NCBI GenBank assembly: GCA_031082125.1
Contig: JAVHLM010000024.1
Coordinates: 62,357-126,356 of the forward strand
Source of the DNA: Candidatus Eremiobacterota bacterium
GTDB lineage: Bacteria > Vulcanimicrobiota > CADAWZ01 > Ess09-12
Direction: 5' to 3'
Length of the DNA: 64,000 nt
Positions 1 through 8,966 of this stretch are shown piece by piece. The position numbers and the translations under genes are program-made. Each line of letters begins with the position of its first letter. The stretch's first letter is position 1. The notes beneath the pieces were generated by a model. The model saw only the letters and a program-made list of their open reading frames with translations. It ran no database searches and was not told where the DNA came from.

Positions 1-49
1 CAGGGATGCCCATGGCGAGTGGGAAGTAATCAAGATATTTGAAGAGTGA
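1..49 (+). CDS. 3' end of an unidentified protein (partial)
   Basis: The window opens inside the last 15 codons of a reading frame that ends with TGA at 47-49 (tail EWEVIKIFEE). Only three bases separate this stop from the next start codon, so it is probably the upstream member of the same operon as the radical SAM gene. Too little is present to say what it is; that it is coding is inferred from frame, composition and spacing only. Confidence 0.45.
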   Translation, partial: RDAHGEWEVIKIFEE

Positions 50-52
50 ACC

Positions 53-919
53 ATGCGTTATGTAGGTCATGTCATAAGGCCTCCCTCTGAGGCGGACTCA
101 CTTATCCTTCAGGCCACCATCGGATGCGCCCACAACAGGTGCACCTTCTGCGGGACTTACCGTGACGAGCCTTTCCGCTTGAGGGACCTGGATGAGCTCT
201 TCGAGGACATCGCCATGGCAAGACGCTGCTACGGTGAGGTGCGCAGGATTTTCCTGGCCGACGGCGATGCCATTGTGATGCCTTCCGAGCGCCTGCTGCG
301 GATACTGGTAAGGCTGAAAGAGACCTTTCCTGAGCTTCAGCGCGTCGGCATCTATGCCCGCGCCACCGACGTCCTCATGAAAAGCGGGGATGAGCTCACA
401 GAGCTTTATCATCATGGGCTTAAAATACTTTATGTAGGCCTTGAAAGCGGAGCTGACAGGGTTCTTCGTTTTATAGAGAAGGGCTATACCTCCGAAGAGG
501 CCATTGAAGGGTGCCTCCGCGCCCAGAAGTCCGGCATGAAGCTCTCGACCATTATTCTTCTGGGCGTGGGAGGGAAGGAATGGTCTTCCGAGCATGCCCG
601 GGAGTCGGCGCGCATGATAAACGAGGTGAAGCCCCGGTATCTCTCGGTCCTGACCCTCATGGTCCTGAAAGGTACCCCTCTCGCCGCCAGGGTGGAGCAG
701 GGGGAGTTTTCACTCCCCGGCCCGGAGGGGATGCTTGAGGAGATGAAGCTTTTCATTGACGGCCTCACTGTTGATCACTGCATTTTCCGGTCAAACCACG
801 CCTCCAACTATGTGGCCCTCTCGGGAACCCTCAGGAAAGACAAGCAAAGGCTCATGGCCCTCGTGGAGCAGGCCCATCTCATGGGAGCTTACCGGCCCGA
901 TTTTTTCAGAGCCCTCTGA
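53..919 (+). CDS. radical SAM protein of the GCxxNxCTFC type
   Basis: A 288-residue cytosolic radical SAM protein. The cluster-binding cysteines sit early, C25, C30 and C33 (GCAHNRCTFC), a CX4CX2C spacing typical of a COG1032-like family rather than the classical CX3CX2C. Downstream the TIM-barrel signatures are present: FLADGDA, a YVGLESG motif around residue 130, and TIILLGVGG around residue 182. No B12-binding or SPASM domain is visible and the length is that of a bare barrel with a short tail. The substrate is unknown. It starts three bases after the preceding frame, suggesting translational coupling, and is followed by a promoter region, so the unit probably ends here. Confidence 0.85.
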   Translation: MRYVGHVIRPPSEADSLILQATIGCAHNRCTFCGTYRDEPFRLRDLDELFEDIAMARRCYGEVRRIFLADGDAIVMPSERLLRILVRLKETFPELQRVGIYARATDVLMKSGDELTELYHHGLKILYVGLESGADRVLRFIEKGYTSEEAIEGCLRAQKSGMKLSTIILLGVGGKEWSSEHARESARMINEVKPRYLSVLTLMVLKGTPLAARVEQGEFSLPGPEGMLEEMKLFIDGLTVDHCIFRSNHASNYVALSGTLRKDKQRLMALVEQAHLMGAYRPDFFRAL

Positions 920-981
920 GGGATGAGAAGCCGCCCCATGGGCCGCCGGAAACCCCGGACCCGGGAACCCCGAGATCTCAG

Positions 982-999
982 TGTTAACAAATTGTAACA
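982..999 (+). promoter_or_regulatory. TGTTAACA-type operator pair upstream of the C39-like gene
   Basis: A perfect palindrome TGTTAACA (982-989) is followed ten bases later by an imperfect copy TTGTAACA (992-999). The pair lies immediately upstream of a good promoter (-35 at 1004-1009). The same arrangement recurs upstream of three other genes in the window (near 29.9, 51.9 and 60.0 kb) and I saw perfect copies nowhere else. The position upstream of -35 suits an activator, but the protein that binds is unknown. Confidence 0.55.
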
Positions 1000-1003
1000 T
1001 TTA

Positions 1004-1032
1004 TAGACAAGCAGAGGAATTTAAGGTAAAAT
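1004..1032 (+). promoter_or_regulatory. sigma70-type promoter of the C39-like peptidase gene
   Basis: TAGACA (1004-1009), a spacer of exactly 17 bp, and TAAAAT (1027-1032). The expected transcript would start near 1039 and carry a short leader with the ribosome site GGGGAGAG ahead of the ATG at 1066. Confidence 0.6.
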
Positions 1033-1065
1033 AGAAGTGAGAATTGTGAAGGGGAGAGAGCCACT

Positions 1066-1773
1066 ATGAATATCGAAGGACTCCAGTCAATACAGAACAG
1101 GATAGGCCAGATCCAGTCAATGGTCCATGGCCGCGTTTCCTCGATCAACAGCAAGCTTTCCTCGGTGCCTCTCAATTTCCAGGATGTGCTCAACATGAAG
1201 CTCGGTGAGCCGGGCCCCTCGTCAACGTCTCCTGCGGGAACGGTGGACGGCGTGTCAAATCTCAAGTGCCTGGCCCAGAACAACAGCATCTCCTGCGGCC
1301 AGACATCGGTGGCAATGGCAGTCAATTCCCTCACGGGGAAAAACCTTGTCGACAGCGACATAGATGCCAAATACGGCTTCGGCCTCCTCCAGGCCCTCAA
1401 CGGGGAATCGCAGGGGGCAGGCATTACCTGGAGGGATGGAGGAACGGTCAGCGCCGGCGCATGGAGCCTCATCGAGCAGAAGGTGAACAATGAAAAGATG
1501 CCCGTCATCGTGGCCCTCAACGGCCCCGAGTTCTCGCCCTCGGGAAGGGGCCACATCGTGACCATCACCAAGGTGGAAGGGGACACCGTGACCTTTGCCG
1601 ACCCTGCCTCGGGCACGATGAAAACCACCACGAAGGATGCTATGAACAACGCTCCTTCGCATCCTGACGGCAATTTCATATTCTACGGCTCAAGAGAGGG
1701 CATACCCCTGCCGCCGGCAGCCATGAATTTCAACCCATTAAGCATGCTGAGCCAGATGAACCAGTACAAGTAG
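1066..1773 (+). CDS. C39-like papain-fold cysteine peptidase, no signal peptide
   Basis: A 235-residue protein. Residues 1-60 form a helical leader with repeated NRIGQIQSM-like segments, then a Ser/Pro/Thr linker. Residues 65-205 resemble peptidase family C39-like: oxyanion Gln71, nucleophile Cys77 in the motif NNSISCGQTSVAMAV, His163 in GRGHIVTI and Asp179 in TFADPASG, all in the order expected for an active papain-fold peptidase. No signal peptide or membrane segment is seen, so if it acts outside the cell it must use a non-classical route. It is transcribed alone, from a promoter preceded by TGTTAACA sites shared with three other genes in the window, and is followed by a terminator. Family assignment is firm; substrate and location are unknown. 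Confidence 0.75.
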   Translation: MNIEGLQSIQNRIGQIQSMVHGRVSSINSKLSSVPLNFQDVLNMKLGEPGPSSTSPAGTVDGVSNLKCLAQNNSISCGQTSVAMAVNSLTGKNLVDSDIDAKYGFGLLQALNGESQGAGITWRDGGTVSAGAWSLIEQKVNNEKMPVIVALNGPEFSPSGRGHIVTITKVEGDTVTFADPASGTMKTTTKDAMNNAPSHPDGNFIFYGSREGIPLPPAAMNFNPLSMLSQMNQYK

Positions 1774-1798
1774 CTCTGGCGGCACAAAAGGAACACCG

Positions 1799-1820
1799 GG
1801 AGGGATACCCCTCCTTTTTT
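1799..1820 (+). terminator. rho-independent terminator after the C39-like gene
   Basis: GGAGGG (1799-1804), a four-base loop, CCCTCC (1809-1814), then six T residues. It lies 26 bases after the stop codon. Confidence 0.8.
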
Positions 1821-1943
1821 GTTTCTGTCGGGCCCTGGGCCCGAAAACTCTCCCCGGAGCCGCAAAGAAGGTAAGGTCCGGTAAGTGAAGAATCTCCATG
1901 GAAAAGGCCACCGGGCCCTCCACAGGAGGAAGCTTCTTCCGCC

Positions 1944-4280
1944 ATGACCGACGAAGAACAGAGAGCCCTCAATTTCTTCTCTTACCTTGAGAAATACCCT
2001 GAGCTGGTGAGACGCTATATAAGGCAGATCATGCAGGATACCCTTTACCGTGATGATATTCTCAACGAGTTTACCTTTAAGAAGCTCATAGGGAAAAGGG
2101 CCATCGAGATTCAGAGCGCCGCGGGGGGAAACCCCTATGAACCGGCCGAGATCTGGAGGGAGCGCTGCCGTGAAGCGAAAAAGCAGCTTATAGACTTTTT
2201 CTTCTCCTCCAATTACTCTCTGGATTACCTCAAGCAGCTCATTGTGGATCACTCGGGCGAGATTGAATCGGAGCTGAGTATCTCTTTCCCCCTGGACTTT
2301 GAGTTTGCCATGGACGTGGAAAAGGTCTCGACGCGGGTACTGATAAAGAAAATGGATTACTATGCCTCGCTCCGGCCTGAGGATCAGGAAAAGGTCCAGC
2401 ATGAGATGAGGGAGCTCAAGGTGGTCCTCATAAGACGCCTTGTGACCGACAATCCCGAGCAGGTGAGGATTGCAGAGCGCTTCTTCACCATGGAGCACCT
2501 CAGGGAGATACACAGGAGAATGATCGGCACGGGGAAGGTGGGCGGCAAGAGCACGGGGATGCTCATGGCCTACTATATCGTGAGAATGGCCGAAGAGGAG
2601 GACCCTTACAACTTCAGCGAGTTTATCAAGATACCTGACTCCTACTATCTCGGCGACGAGGTCTGCATCAACTACCTTGATTTTAACGGCCTCCTGGACT
2701 TCAGGAACCAGAAGTTCAAGCCCAATGAGGTGATGGAGCGGGAGTACGAGGAGATAGAAAAAAAGATCCTCGGGGGGCGCTTTCCCGAATCAATCTGGAT
2801 CCGCTTCAGGACTCTCATGGAGAAGATGGGAAAAAAGCCCATGATAGTGAGGTCTTCAAGCCTTCTGGAAGACAACATCGGAGTGAGCTTCGCCGGGAAG
2901 TATGACTCTTATTTTCTTCCCAACCAGGGCACTCCCAAGGAGAATCTCAAGAGTTTTGCCATGGCCATAAAGAAGATATATGGCGGTGTCTTCTCGCCCG
3001 ACGCCATCATTTACCGCAAGCGGAGCAAGATGCAGTATGAATATGAGTCCATGGCCATCCTGATCCAGGAGGTCGTGGGCCGCCCGAGGGGGCGGTATTT
3101 TTTCCCCGACGTGGCCGGCGTCATATTCAGCGAGAATCCCTATCTCTGGTCCCGGAGGATCAGGAAGGAGGACGGCATGATGCGCATCGTCCATGGCCTT
3201 GGCACAAGGGCCGTGGATCGTGTAGGCGAGGATTACCCGCGCATGGTGAGCCTCTCGGTGCCGGAGCTCCGCCCTGAAGCGCAGGCCGACATATTCAAGT
3301 ATTCGCAGAAATTCATCGATCTCATCGACCTGGAAAAAAACGAGTTTATCTCGGAGCCCCTTGAGAAGGTGATCGGCGAGAACCCCCTTGCCGCAAGCTC
3401 TTATGTGTACTCCGTGAAGACCGAGGACATGATAAGGCCCGTGATGACTGTCCTTGATTTTGAAAACCACAGGCCTGTCATCACCTTTGACAGGCTCCTC
3501 TCCTCATCAAGATTCCCCCATACAGTCGCCCAGGCCGTAGATAAGATCAAGCGCTTCTATGGCCTGGAGCTCGATATAGAGTTTGCCGGGAATGTTGACT
3601 CAAACGGTGATTTCAAGATCTACCTTCTCCAATGCCGGCCCCAGAGCACGAGGGAGGAGTTCCAGCACGTGGAAGTCCCCGAAGTGCCTCTTGAAGATAT
3701 TCTCTTCACCTGCGCGAGCGAGGTTTCAAACGTGAAGATAGAAAGGATTGACTTCATAGTCTATGTGGATCCAGAGGCTTACGACAAGGTTGCCCGCGTC
3801 TCCGACCGCTACGAGATCGCCCGCCTTGTCGGGCGTATCAACAGGCTCATGGAATGCCGTACCGCAATCCTTCTGGGACCCGGCCGCTGGGGGAGCAACA
3901 ATATCAAACTGGGAGTGCCGGTGAAGTATAACGAGATCAACAATTTCAGGCTCCTGGGAGAGATCGCCCGCAGCAAGAGCGGGATCATCCCCGAGGTGAG
4001 CTTCGGGACCCATTTTTTCCAGGACCTTGTGGAGAGCGGTATCCACTGCATCCCCCTCTATCCCGACGACTCCCGCGTCATCTTCAACTATGCCTTTTTC
4101 CAGAACACTCCCAACAGGTTTCTCGCCCTTGTTGACCCTGAGCAGTACAGGCGTTTTGAAAAAATCATCAAGGTCTTTGAGTTTGAAGGGCCAAGGAGAG
4201 GGGAGATCCGGCTTGACGGCTCTACAGAATCAGGGAAGTGCTATCTTGCAGCCTGTCCTGATGAGGAAAAAGGGCGTTAA
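1944..4280 (+). CDS. PEP/pyruvate-binding (PEP synthase N-domain) family protein
   Basis: A 778-residue protein. Residues 1-190 are helical and not recognised. A PEP synthase/PPDK-type nucleotide-binding (ATP-grasp) domain follows: GTGKVGGKSTG at 195-205, MIVRSSSLLEDN near 303, and the closing LLQCRPQS near 560. After it comes about 200 residues with GPGRWGSNN and EVSFGTHFFQDL motifs that are not the swivelling phosphohistidine domain or the PEP-binding barrel of true PEP synthase. I therefore expect it to bind ATP, and perhaps phosphorylate something, without making PEP by the usual route. AGGAGG at 1924-1929 sits 14 bases before the ATG. It lies between two terminators but near gdhA; no operon partner is evident. 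Confidence 0.7.
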   Translation: MTDEEQRALNFFSYLEKYPELVRRYIRQIMQDTLYRDDILNEFTFKKLIGKRAIEIQSAAGGNPYEPAEIWRERCREAKKQLIDFFFSSNYSLDYLKQLIVDHSGEIESELSISFPLDFEFAMDVEKVSTRVLIKKMDYYASLRPEDQEKVQHEMRELKVVLIRRLVTDNPEQVRIAERFFTMEHLREIHRRMIGTGKVGGKSTGMLMAYYIVRMAEEEDPYNFSEFIKIPDSYYLGDEVCINYLDFNGLLDFRNQKFKPNEVMEREYEEIEKKILGGRFPESIWIRFRTLMEKMGKKPMIVRSSSLLEDNIGVSFAGKYDSYFLPNQGTPKENLKSFAMAIKKIYGGVFSPDAIIYRKRSKMQYEYESMAILIQEVVGRPRGRYFFPDVAGVIFSENPYLWSRRIRKEDGMMRIVHGLGTRAVDRVGEDYPRMVSLSVPELRPEAQADIFKYSQKFIDLIDLEKNEFISEPLEKVIGENPLAASSYVYSVKTEDMIRPVMTVLDFENHRPVITFDRLLSSSRFPHTVAQAVDKIKRFYGLELDIEFAGNVDSNGDFKIYLLQCRPQSTREEFQHVEVPEVPLEDILFTCASEVSNVKIERIDFIVYVDPEAYDKVARVSDRYEIARLVGRINRLMECRTAILLGPGRWGSNNIKLGVPVKYNEINNFRLLGEIARSKSGIIPEVSFGTHFFQDLVESGIHCIPLYPDDSRVIFNYAFFQNTPNRFLALVDPEQYRRFEKIIKVFEFEGPRRGEIRLDGSTESGKCYLAACPDEEKGR

Positions 4281-4383
4281 GAAAAAAAATCCCAAAAATT
4301 CCCAGAATATGAAGGAATCCTTTACCCCATAAAGAACAACATGACTTTACATAAACACTACAATGCATCGTGGAGGTGTAAGA

Positions 4384-5661
4384 ATGGCAGTAGAGACGAA
4401 ATGTGAAGAAACTCTCAACCCGTTCAAGATTGCCCAGGCACAGCTTGACGAAGCTGCCCAGCTTCTTGGACTTGATGATGCTACGCGCGAGTTCCTCCGC
4501 TGGCCTCAGAGAGAGTTTGTCGTCACCATCCCTGTCAGGATGGATGACGGCAAGACAAGGATTTTCAGGGCTTACAGGGTGCAGTACAACAGCTCCCGCG
4601 GCCCGACGAAGGGCGGCCTCAGGTGGCATCCCGACGAGACTATCGACACGGTGAGAGCCCTTGCAGCATGGATGACATGGAAGACCGCCGTGGTGGATAT
4701 CCCGCTTGGCGGCGGCAAGGGAGGCGTGACAGTGAACCCCAAGGAGCTCTCCGAGACAGAGAAGGAGCGCCTTGCCAGGGCTTACATCGATGCTGTCGGC
4801 CGCATTCTCGGCGTCACCAAGGATGTACCGGCTCCCGACGTGTACACCACCCCCCAGATCATGGCATGGATGATGGACGAATATGAAAAGCTCATCGGTG
4901 AGGCCCATCCCATGGTGATTACCGGCAAGCCCATACCTCTTGGTGGATCGCAGGGCCGCGGTGATGCAACGGCACGCGGCGGCATCTTTTGCGTCAGAGA
5001 GGCCGCCAAGGTCCTCGGGATTGAGCTGAAAGGCGCTCCCATGGCCATCCAGGGCTTTGGAAATGCCGGCCAGTTTGCCGCCATCCTGGGCCATGAAATC
5101 CTCGGCCTCAAGCTCGTTGCCGCGAGCGATTCAAAGGGCGGCGTGTACTGTAAGGATGGAATTGATCCTAAGGCCCTTGTCAAGCATAAAAATGACACAG
5201 GTTCAGTCGTAGGATTCCCCGGCACCGAGCCAATCTCAAATGAGGCGCTCCTTGAGCTGGAAGTGACAGTTCTTTTCCCGAGCGCTCTCGAGAACGTGAT
5301 CACATCGGCCAATGCCGCCAAGATCAAGACAAAGATCTCATGCGAGCTTGCCAACGGCCCCACTACCCCGGAAGCCGACAAGATTCTGCATGAAAACAAG
5401 ATCTTCGTCATTCCCGATTTCCTTGCCAACGCAGGCGGCGTGACGGTGTCATACTTCGAGCAGGTGCAGAACACTTACAACTTCTACTGGACCCTTGAAG
5501 AGGTCCACAAGAGGCTCGATGAGAAGATGACCAAGGCTTTCCACGACGTGTATGAGATGCGGAAGAAATACCAGAGCAAGAATATCCATATGCGCCAGGC
5601 GGCCTATCTGGTGTCAGTCTCCCGCGTGGCCGAATGCTGCAAGCTGAGAGGCTGGGTGTAG
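4384..5661 (+). CDS. gdhA: glutamate dehydrogenase
   Basis: A 425-residue Glu/Leu/Phe/Val dehydrogenase, catalysing reversible oxidative deamination of glutamate to 2-oxoglutarate and ammonia with NAD(P). Visible signatures are the substrate region GGLRWHP and PLGGGKGGV with the catalytic lysine, PAPDVYT with the catalytic Asp, the Rossmann motif [10 protein letters not shown] near 215, and the C-terminal FLANAGGV. Length matches hexameric bacterial and archaeal small GDHs. The start was placed at 4384 rather than the in-frame ATG at 4363 because GGAGG (4372-4376) sits seven bases before it. The gene is flanked by its own terminator, so it is probably monocistronic. Cofactor preference cannot be read reliably by eye. 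Confidence 0.95.
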   Translation: MAVETKCEETLNPFKIAQAQLDEAAQLLGLDDATREFLRWPQREFVVTIPVRMDDGKTRIFRAYRVQYNSSRGPTKGGLRWHPDETIDTVRALAAWMTWKTAVVDIPLGGGKGGVTVNPKELSETEKERLARAYIDAVGRILGVTKDVPAPDVYTTPQIMAWMMDEYEKLIGEAHPMVITGKPIPLGGSQGRGDATARGGIFCVREAAKVLGIELKGAPMAIQGFGNAGQFAAILGHEILGLKLVAASDSKGGVYCKDGIDPKALVKHKNDTGSVVGFPGTEPISNEALLELEVTVLFPSALENVITSANAAKIKTKISCELANGPTTPEADKILHENKIFVIPDFLANAGGVTVSYFEQVQNTYNFYWTLEEVHKRLDEKMTKAFHDVYEMRKKYQSKNIHMRQAAYLVSVSRVAECCKLRGWV

Positions 5662-5685
5662 AAGGAGCTTTACAGGGAAATGCGA

Positions 5686-5714
5686 GGGAGAAGCCTCAGG
5701 GCTTCTCCCTTTTT
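5686..5714 (+). terminator. rho-independent terminator after gdhA
   Basis: A perfect 10-bp stem, GGGAGAAGCC and GGCTTCTCCC with a TCAG loop, followed by five T residues. It lies 25 bases beyond the gdhA stop and may also serve the convergent VWA gene weakly. Confidence 0.9.
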
Positions 5715-5739
5715 GATTATATCTTTTCAGCCCTTTTCC

Positions 5740-6912
5740 CTAATAGGTGACTCCCATTTTCACGGCCTTGTCCTTGATGACACCGGTCATGAGGGAGTCC
5801 AGGTTGTTTCTCGCCGCCCCGTGGCTCACTTTGGATTCTGTCTCGGAGAGTGCGGCAGCGCCTCCCGGCGCGTCGGCACCGGTGACTTCCCGGGCCTTTT
5901 CACTCTTTGCCATCTCGGAGGCCCCTCTCTTCCAGGAGCCGTCGGAGACGGACTTCTCATCGACGGCATAGCTTCTCCCGCCGGCGTTGAGCATGTAGTG
6001 GGTCTCGCCGGTAGGTGCCTGGTAGGTCACCTGGTAGGTGAGGAAGTCGAACGTCCCTCCCGTCGTTGAGGCTATCTGGCGGAACACCTGCTGGCCCGAG
6101 CCCTCTATGCCGCTGCAGCCTACGGTAAATATGCTTATCCCGTGCCTTGCGGCATCCTTTGCAACTCCTGCATAGACAGGCCCGTTGGCATAGTCCATGT
6201 GCGGCCCCGCGTCGCCGATGAGAAATATGAGCTTCTGTGTTGACTGGTCGTTATCCCAGCCCATCTCGTTTACTGCCACGTCAAGCGCCTCGTTGACGCT
6301 CTCGGGGGTGTCGCCGCCGCCGGCGGCAGAGGCGCTGCTGACCAGCTTTGAAAAAGCGCCGATGTCTCTGGTGAAGGGGAAGCTTCTTACCACGTACTCG
6401 TCACCTCTGTCACGGTAGAGCACAAGCCCGTAGCGCACGTCGGGGCGGGGCCTGCCGCTTCCTATCTCCGAGGCCATGGCCTGGATCTTCTCTTTGACAG
6501 TCTGGATCTCGTCACCCATGCTCCCCGTGGTGTCCAGGGCAAATACCACGTCTATCCGCGGCTTTGCCACGGGGCTGAAAGATACCTCCACGGGAGTCGT
6601 GACTCTTGTGACCCGTAAATGGGACATGATGAATACCCCCATGAAGAGGAGGCTGAGAAGGAGCACGCCGGCAGGGATATGGCGCCTTGTGCCTGCCCCC
6701 AGGCAGGAGGTGATAATAGACAGGGTCTCAGAAAAGACGTTCTTTCCGTGGAGGGCTTTCCCTGTCGTGGGACAGAAGCGCGCCCCGGCGCTGTGGGGAA
6801 GATCGCAGAGGGGGCAGAGTTCCTCAAGCTTCGCGCCGCAGGCGTCACAGTAAGTAAGGACGCCGTCGCAGCTATTCCCGCAGGCTTTGCATGTCACTTT
6901 CTTATCATCCAT
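5740..6912 (-). CDS. zinc-ribbon, membrane-anchored von Willebrand A (VWA) domain protein
   Basis: A 390-residue protein. The N-terminus holds paired zinc-ribbon cysteines (C8, C11, C22, C25, then C33, C36, C47). A single membrane helix spans about 80-98, and a VWA domain follows from about 119, with the MIDAS motif DTTGSM starting at Asp127 and the GGDTPES and IGDAGPH loops. Topology puts the ribbons in the cytoplasm and the metal-dependent adhesion domain outside the inner membrane. A polar tail of about 100 residues ends the protein. VWA domains bind protein ligands through a bound divalent cation; the partner here is unknown. It converges on gdhA and diverges from the YkgJ/TPR gene. Confidence 0.75.
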   Translation of the reverse strand: MDDKKVTCKACGNSCDGVLTYCDACGAKLEELCPLCDLPHSAGARFCPTTGKALHGKNVFSETLSIITSCLGAGTRRHIPAGVLLLSLLFMGVFIMSHLRVTRVTTPVEVSFSPVAKPRIDVVFALDTTGSMGDEIQTVKEKIQAMASEIGSGRPRPDVRYGLVLYRDRGDEYVVRSFPFTRDIGAFSKLVSSASAAGGGDTPESVNEALDVAVNEMGWDNDQSTQKLIFLIGDAGPHMDYANGPVYAGVAKDAARHGISIFTVGCSGIEGSGQQVFRQIASTTGGTFDFLTYQVTYQAPTGETHYMLNAGGRSYAVDEKSVSDGSWKRGASEMAKSEKAREVTGADAPGGAAALSETESKVSHGAARNNLDSLMTGVIKDKAVKMGVTY

Positions 6913-6983
6913 GGTCTCACACCTTTCAGGAGGTTTTTACTACGGAGTATCTGTAGCATTTTTTCCTGATTTATTTCACGAGC

Positions 6984-7022
6984 ACGGGGACAGCATCTTT
7001 CGCAGAAAGAGCCTGTCCCCGT
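6984..7022. repeat. REP-like palindromic stem-loop
   Basis: ACGGGGACAG (6984-6993) is the perfect inverse of CTGTCCCCGT (7013-7022). Inside lies a second stem, CTTTC and GAAAG around a three-base loop. The structure lies between the divergent VWA and YkgJ/TPR genes. It resembles the GGGGACAG palindromes (REP elements) spread by Y1/RAYT transposases, but only one copy is present in this window, so repeat status is inferred. Confidence 0.45.
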
Positions 7023-7095
7023 CACTTCAGGATATAAGAGGATTTTCAGCGGTCTTGGTGAAACGAGAGGGAAACCGTCAAGGAGGATGAGTGGT

Positions 7096-8208
7096 ATGGA
7101 TGCCCTTATGACGAGGCTCGGCGAACTTTACGAGAAACTGGACGCTGCCTTACCGGCCATTGAGGGGAACCCCTGCAGGGGATGCCTGGGGTGCTGCTCC
7201 CTTTCCCATGTCGTGATGCACCGCATCAGCCTTATGGAGCTTACGTACATGGGGCGGAAAATTGACAGCGCCAGGCTTGAGCAGTTTAAGGCCTATATTC
7301 TCAGAAAAAAGGATGAAAAGGGCGATCCCCTCTTCACGGTCTGCCCTCTTTATGACGGGGAGAAGGGCCGGTGCTCGGAATACCTTGTGAGGCCCACGTC
7401 CTGCAGGCTTTTTGGCCATTATTTTCTCGAGGGGACAAGCGTGCCTGATGAGTGCATTTTCAAGGACAGGGGCACATGGTTTCGGGCTGGCCGCTATTTT
7501 ACCCTCATTCCCTTCGCGAAAGAGTTCAGAGCCCTAAACAGGGGTTTCCGGTCTGTCATGCCTTATACGCAGAAAACGATCACCGAGCAGATGGAGTATG
7601 CTGACGGCTTTGTTCCCGAGTCACCTCTCACCGATGAGGAGTTCCCCGATCCCGTTGACATGGCCCTCCACCTGCAGCTCCTGGGCCGGCGCGACGAGGC
7701 CTACCGGCTTTTTGCCGATCACGAGGGCGAGGTGGCTTATTATTATTTCTATTATGCCAATCTCTGCGATGAAATGGAAAGATATGAAGAAGCGGTGAAG
7801 CTTTTCAGGAAAGCGGTCCTCATCAGGGATGATGATTCCCTTTTTCATTTCAGGCTGGCCCTTGATCTGGTGATCCTCGGGAAAAAGGAAGAAGCCCTGG
7901 AAGAGTTCGGAAAAGTGGTGACTCTGAACGGGGAGAATGCCATGGCTTACGGCTACCTCGGTTACCTCCACCTGGAGCGCCATGAGGTCAAGGAAGCGGT
8001 GCCGTTCCTCGAAAAAGCCCTGTCGCTTGATCCTTCCCAGAACTTTTTCCGCTTCAGGCTCGGCCTTGCTTACCTTGGGCTTGGAAAGGGGAGGGAGGCC
8101 GAGGAGGAGCTTCTGAAGGTACAGCATTTTGAGCCTGTAAAGGATGATGTCAAGTATCTGCTTGAAGAGATAGGCCGGATAAAGAATGAAAGCAGTCAGG
8201 AATCCTGA
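7096..8208 (+). CDS. YkgJ-type cysteine-cluster protein with TPR repeats
   Basis: A 370-residue protein. Residues 20-150 form a YkgJ-family (zinc/iron chelating) cysteine cluster: CRGCLGCC at 27-34, then single cysteines in TVCPLY, GRCSEY, TSCRLFG and DECIFK. From about residue 185 to the end are four or five tetratricopeptide repeats (YYYANLCDEMERYEEAVKLF, AYGYLGYLHLERHEVKEAV and similar), a protein-protein scaffold. The in-frame ATG at 7087 abuts GGAGG, whereas the ATG at 7096 stands nine bases from it, so 7096 is preferred. The 3' end overlaps the convergent DUF2993 gene by 13 bases. The metal and the client protein are unknown. Confidence 0.8.
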   Translation: MDALMTRLGELYEKLDAALPAIEGNPCRGCLGCCSLSHVVMHRISLMELTYMGRKIDSARLEQFKAYILRKKDEKGDPLFTVCPLYDGEKGRCSEYLVRPTSCRLFGHYFLEGTSVPDECIFKDRGTWFRAGRYFTLIPFAKEFRALNRGFRSVMPYTQKTITEQMEYADGFVPESPLTDEEFPDPVDMALHLQLLGRRDEAYRLFADHEGEVAYYYFYYANLCDEMERYEEAVKLFRKAVLIRDDDSLFHFRLALDLVILGKKEEALEEFGKVVTLNGENAMAYGYLGYLHLERHEVKEAVPFLEKALSLDPSQNFFRFRLGLAYLGLGKGREAEEELLKVQHFEPVKDDVKYLLEEIGRIKNESSQES

Positions 8209-8954
8209 GCGTCAATGGTGAAAAGGATTTCCAACTCTCCGTCCCTCACCTCCACCCCCGTGATGAGCGTTTTCCAGCGGGTCCTCGCCTCCATGGGCAG
8301 GTCTTTCAGCAGATACCCGGTGAGATCCCGTGAAGAGAAATCAAAAACGGGGTTGATGAGGGCAAGCAGCATGTCCACGGTCTTTTTCTCGCCCGGCGTT
8401 TTCTCGGGGAGCGTAATATAAAGCTCTGTACCGTTCCTCACGGCAAGGCCTCCTCTGAGGGAGAGATTCAGAGACCTTGCAAAGGGCGTGGAGATATCAA
8501 GGACAATGACCCCGGGATGAAGTGCCGATCTGAGGGTGAAGTGCTTTGAAACCTTGGCGGCAATGAAGTCCTGGAGATCCTCCCCGGAGACGCTCAGGGA
8601 GCCCCTGAGGGAGAGGGTCCTTATGGCGCCCAGCTTTTTTGCAGGGAAGGCGAGGGGATCGAAGGAGATGTCCCGTGCCTCTACCTCAAGTTTTTTGAGA
8701 GGAAGGGCGAAATCCTTAACTCCCTCGGCGGAAAGGCTTATATTGTCAATGCTGCCGAGCCACATCTTGAAGCGAGGCTTCGCGGTGACCTCCACATGAA
8801 GGCGGGAGCACTCATTGAACCTCTCTGCGATGCGCGACGAGAGATAGCGCTCACCGTCAAAGAGAAGGACAAAGAGGATGACAAGCGCGAAAAAAGCGCC
8901 GCCCACTGCAAGCAGTGAGAGCAGCGCCCTTTTTACTTTATGATGAGGCACCAT
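8196..8954 (-). CDS. DUF2993 (LmeA-like) membrane-anchored protein
   Basis: A 252-residue protein with one N-terminal membrane helix (about 10-32) followed by an extracytoplasmic domain. The pattern fits DUF2993: alternating beta-strands, a GSIDNISLSAEGV segment, DPLAF, GSLSVSGEDLQDFI, and a C-terminal TGVEVRDGELEILF. This family includes the mycobacterial mannosyltransferase-associated lipid-binding protein LmeA and is thought to bind phospholipid. It is the last gene of a minus-strand run with the 150-residue gene upstream (12-base gap). Function here is inferred from family only. Confidence 0.65.
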   Translation of the reverse strand: MVPHHKVKRALLSLLAVGGAFFALVILFVLLFDGERYLSSRIAERFNECSRLHVEVTAKPRFKMWLGSIDNISLSAEGVKDFALPLKKLEVEARDISFDPLAFPAKKLGAIRTLSLRGSLSVSGEDLQDFIAAKVSKHFTLRSALHPGVIVLDISTPFARSLNLSLRGGLAVRNGTELYITLPEKTPGEKKTVDMLLALINPVFDFSSRDLTGYLLKDLPMEARTRWKTLITGVEVRDGELEILFTIDAQDS

Positions 8955-8966
8955 TGTTACCTGGCG

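Noticed and set aside
4222..5094. 290-residue minus-strand frame opposite gdhA
   Set aside because: It lies antiparallel to a certain gene, has shadow-type composition and no recognisable motif or ribosome site.
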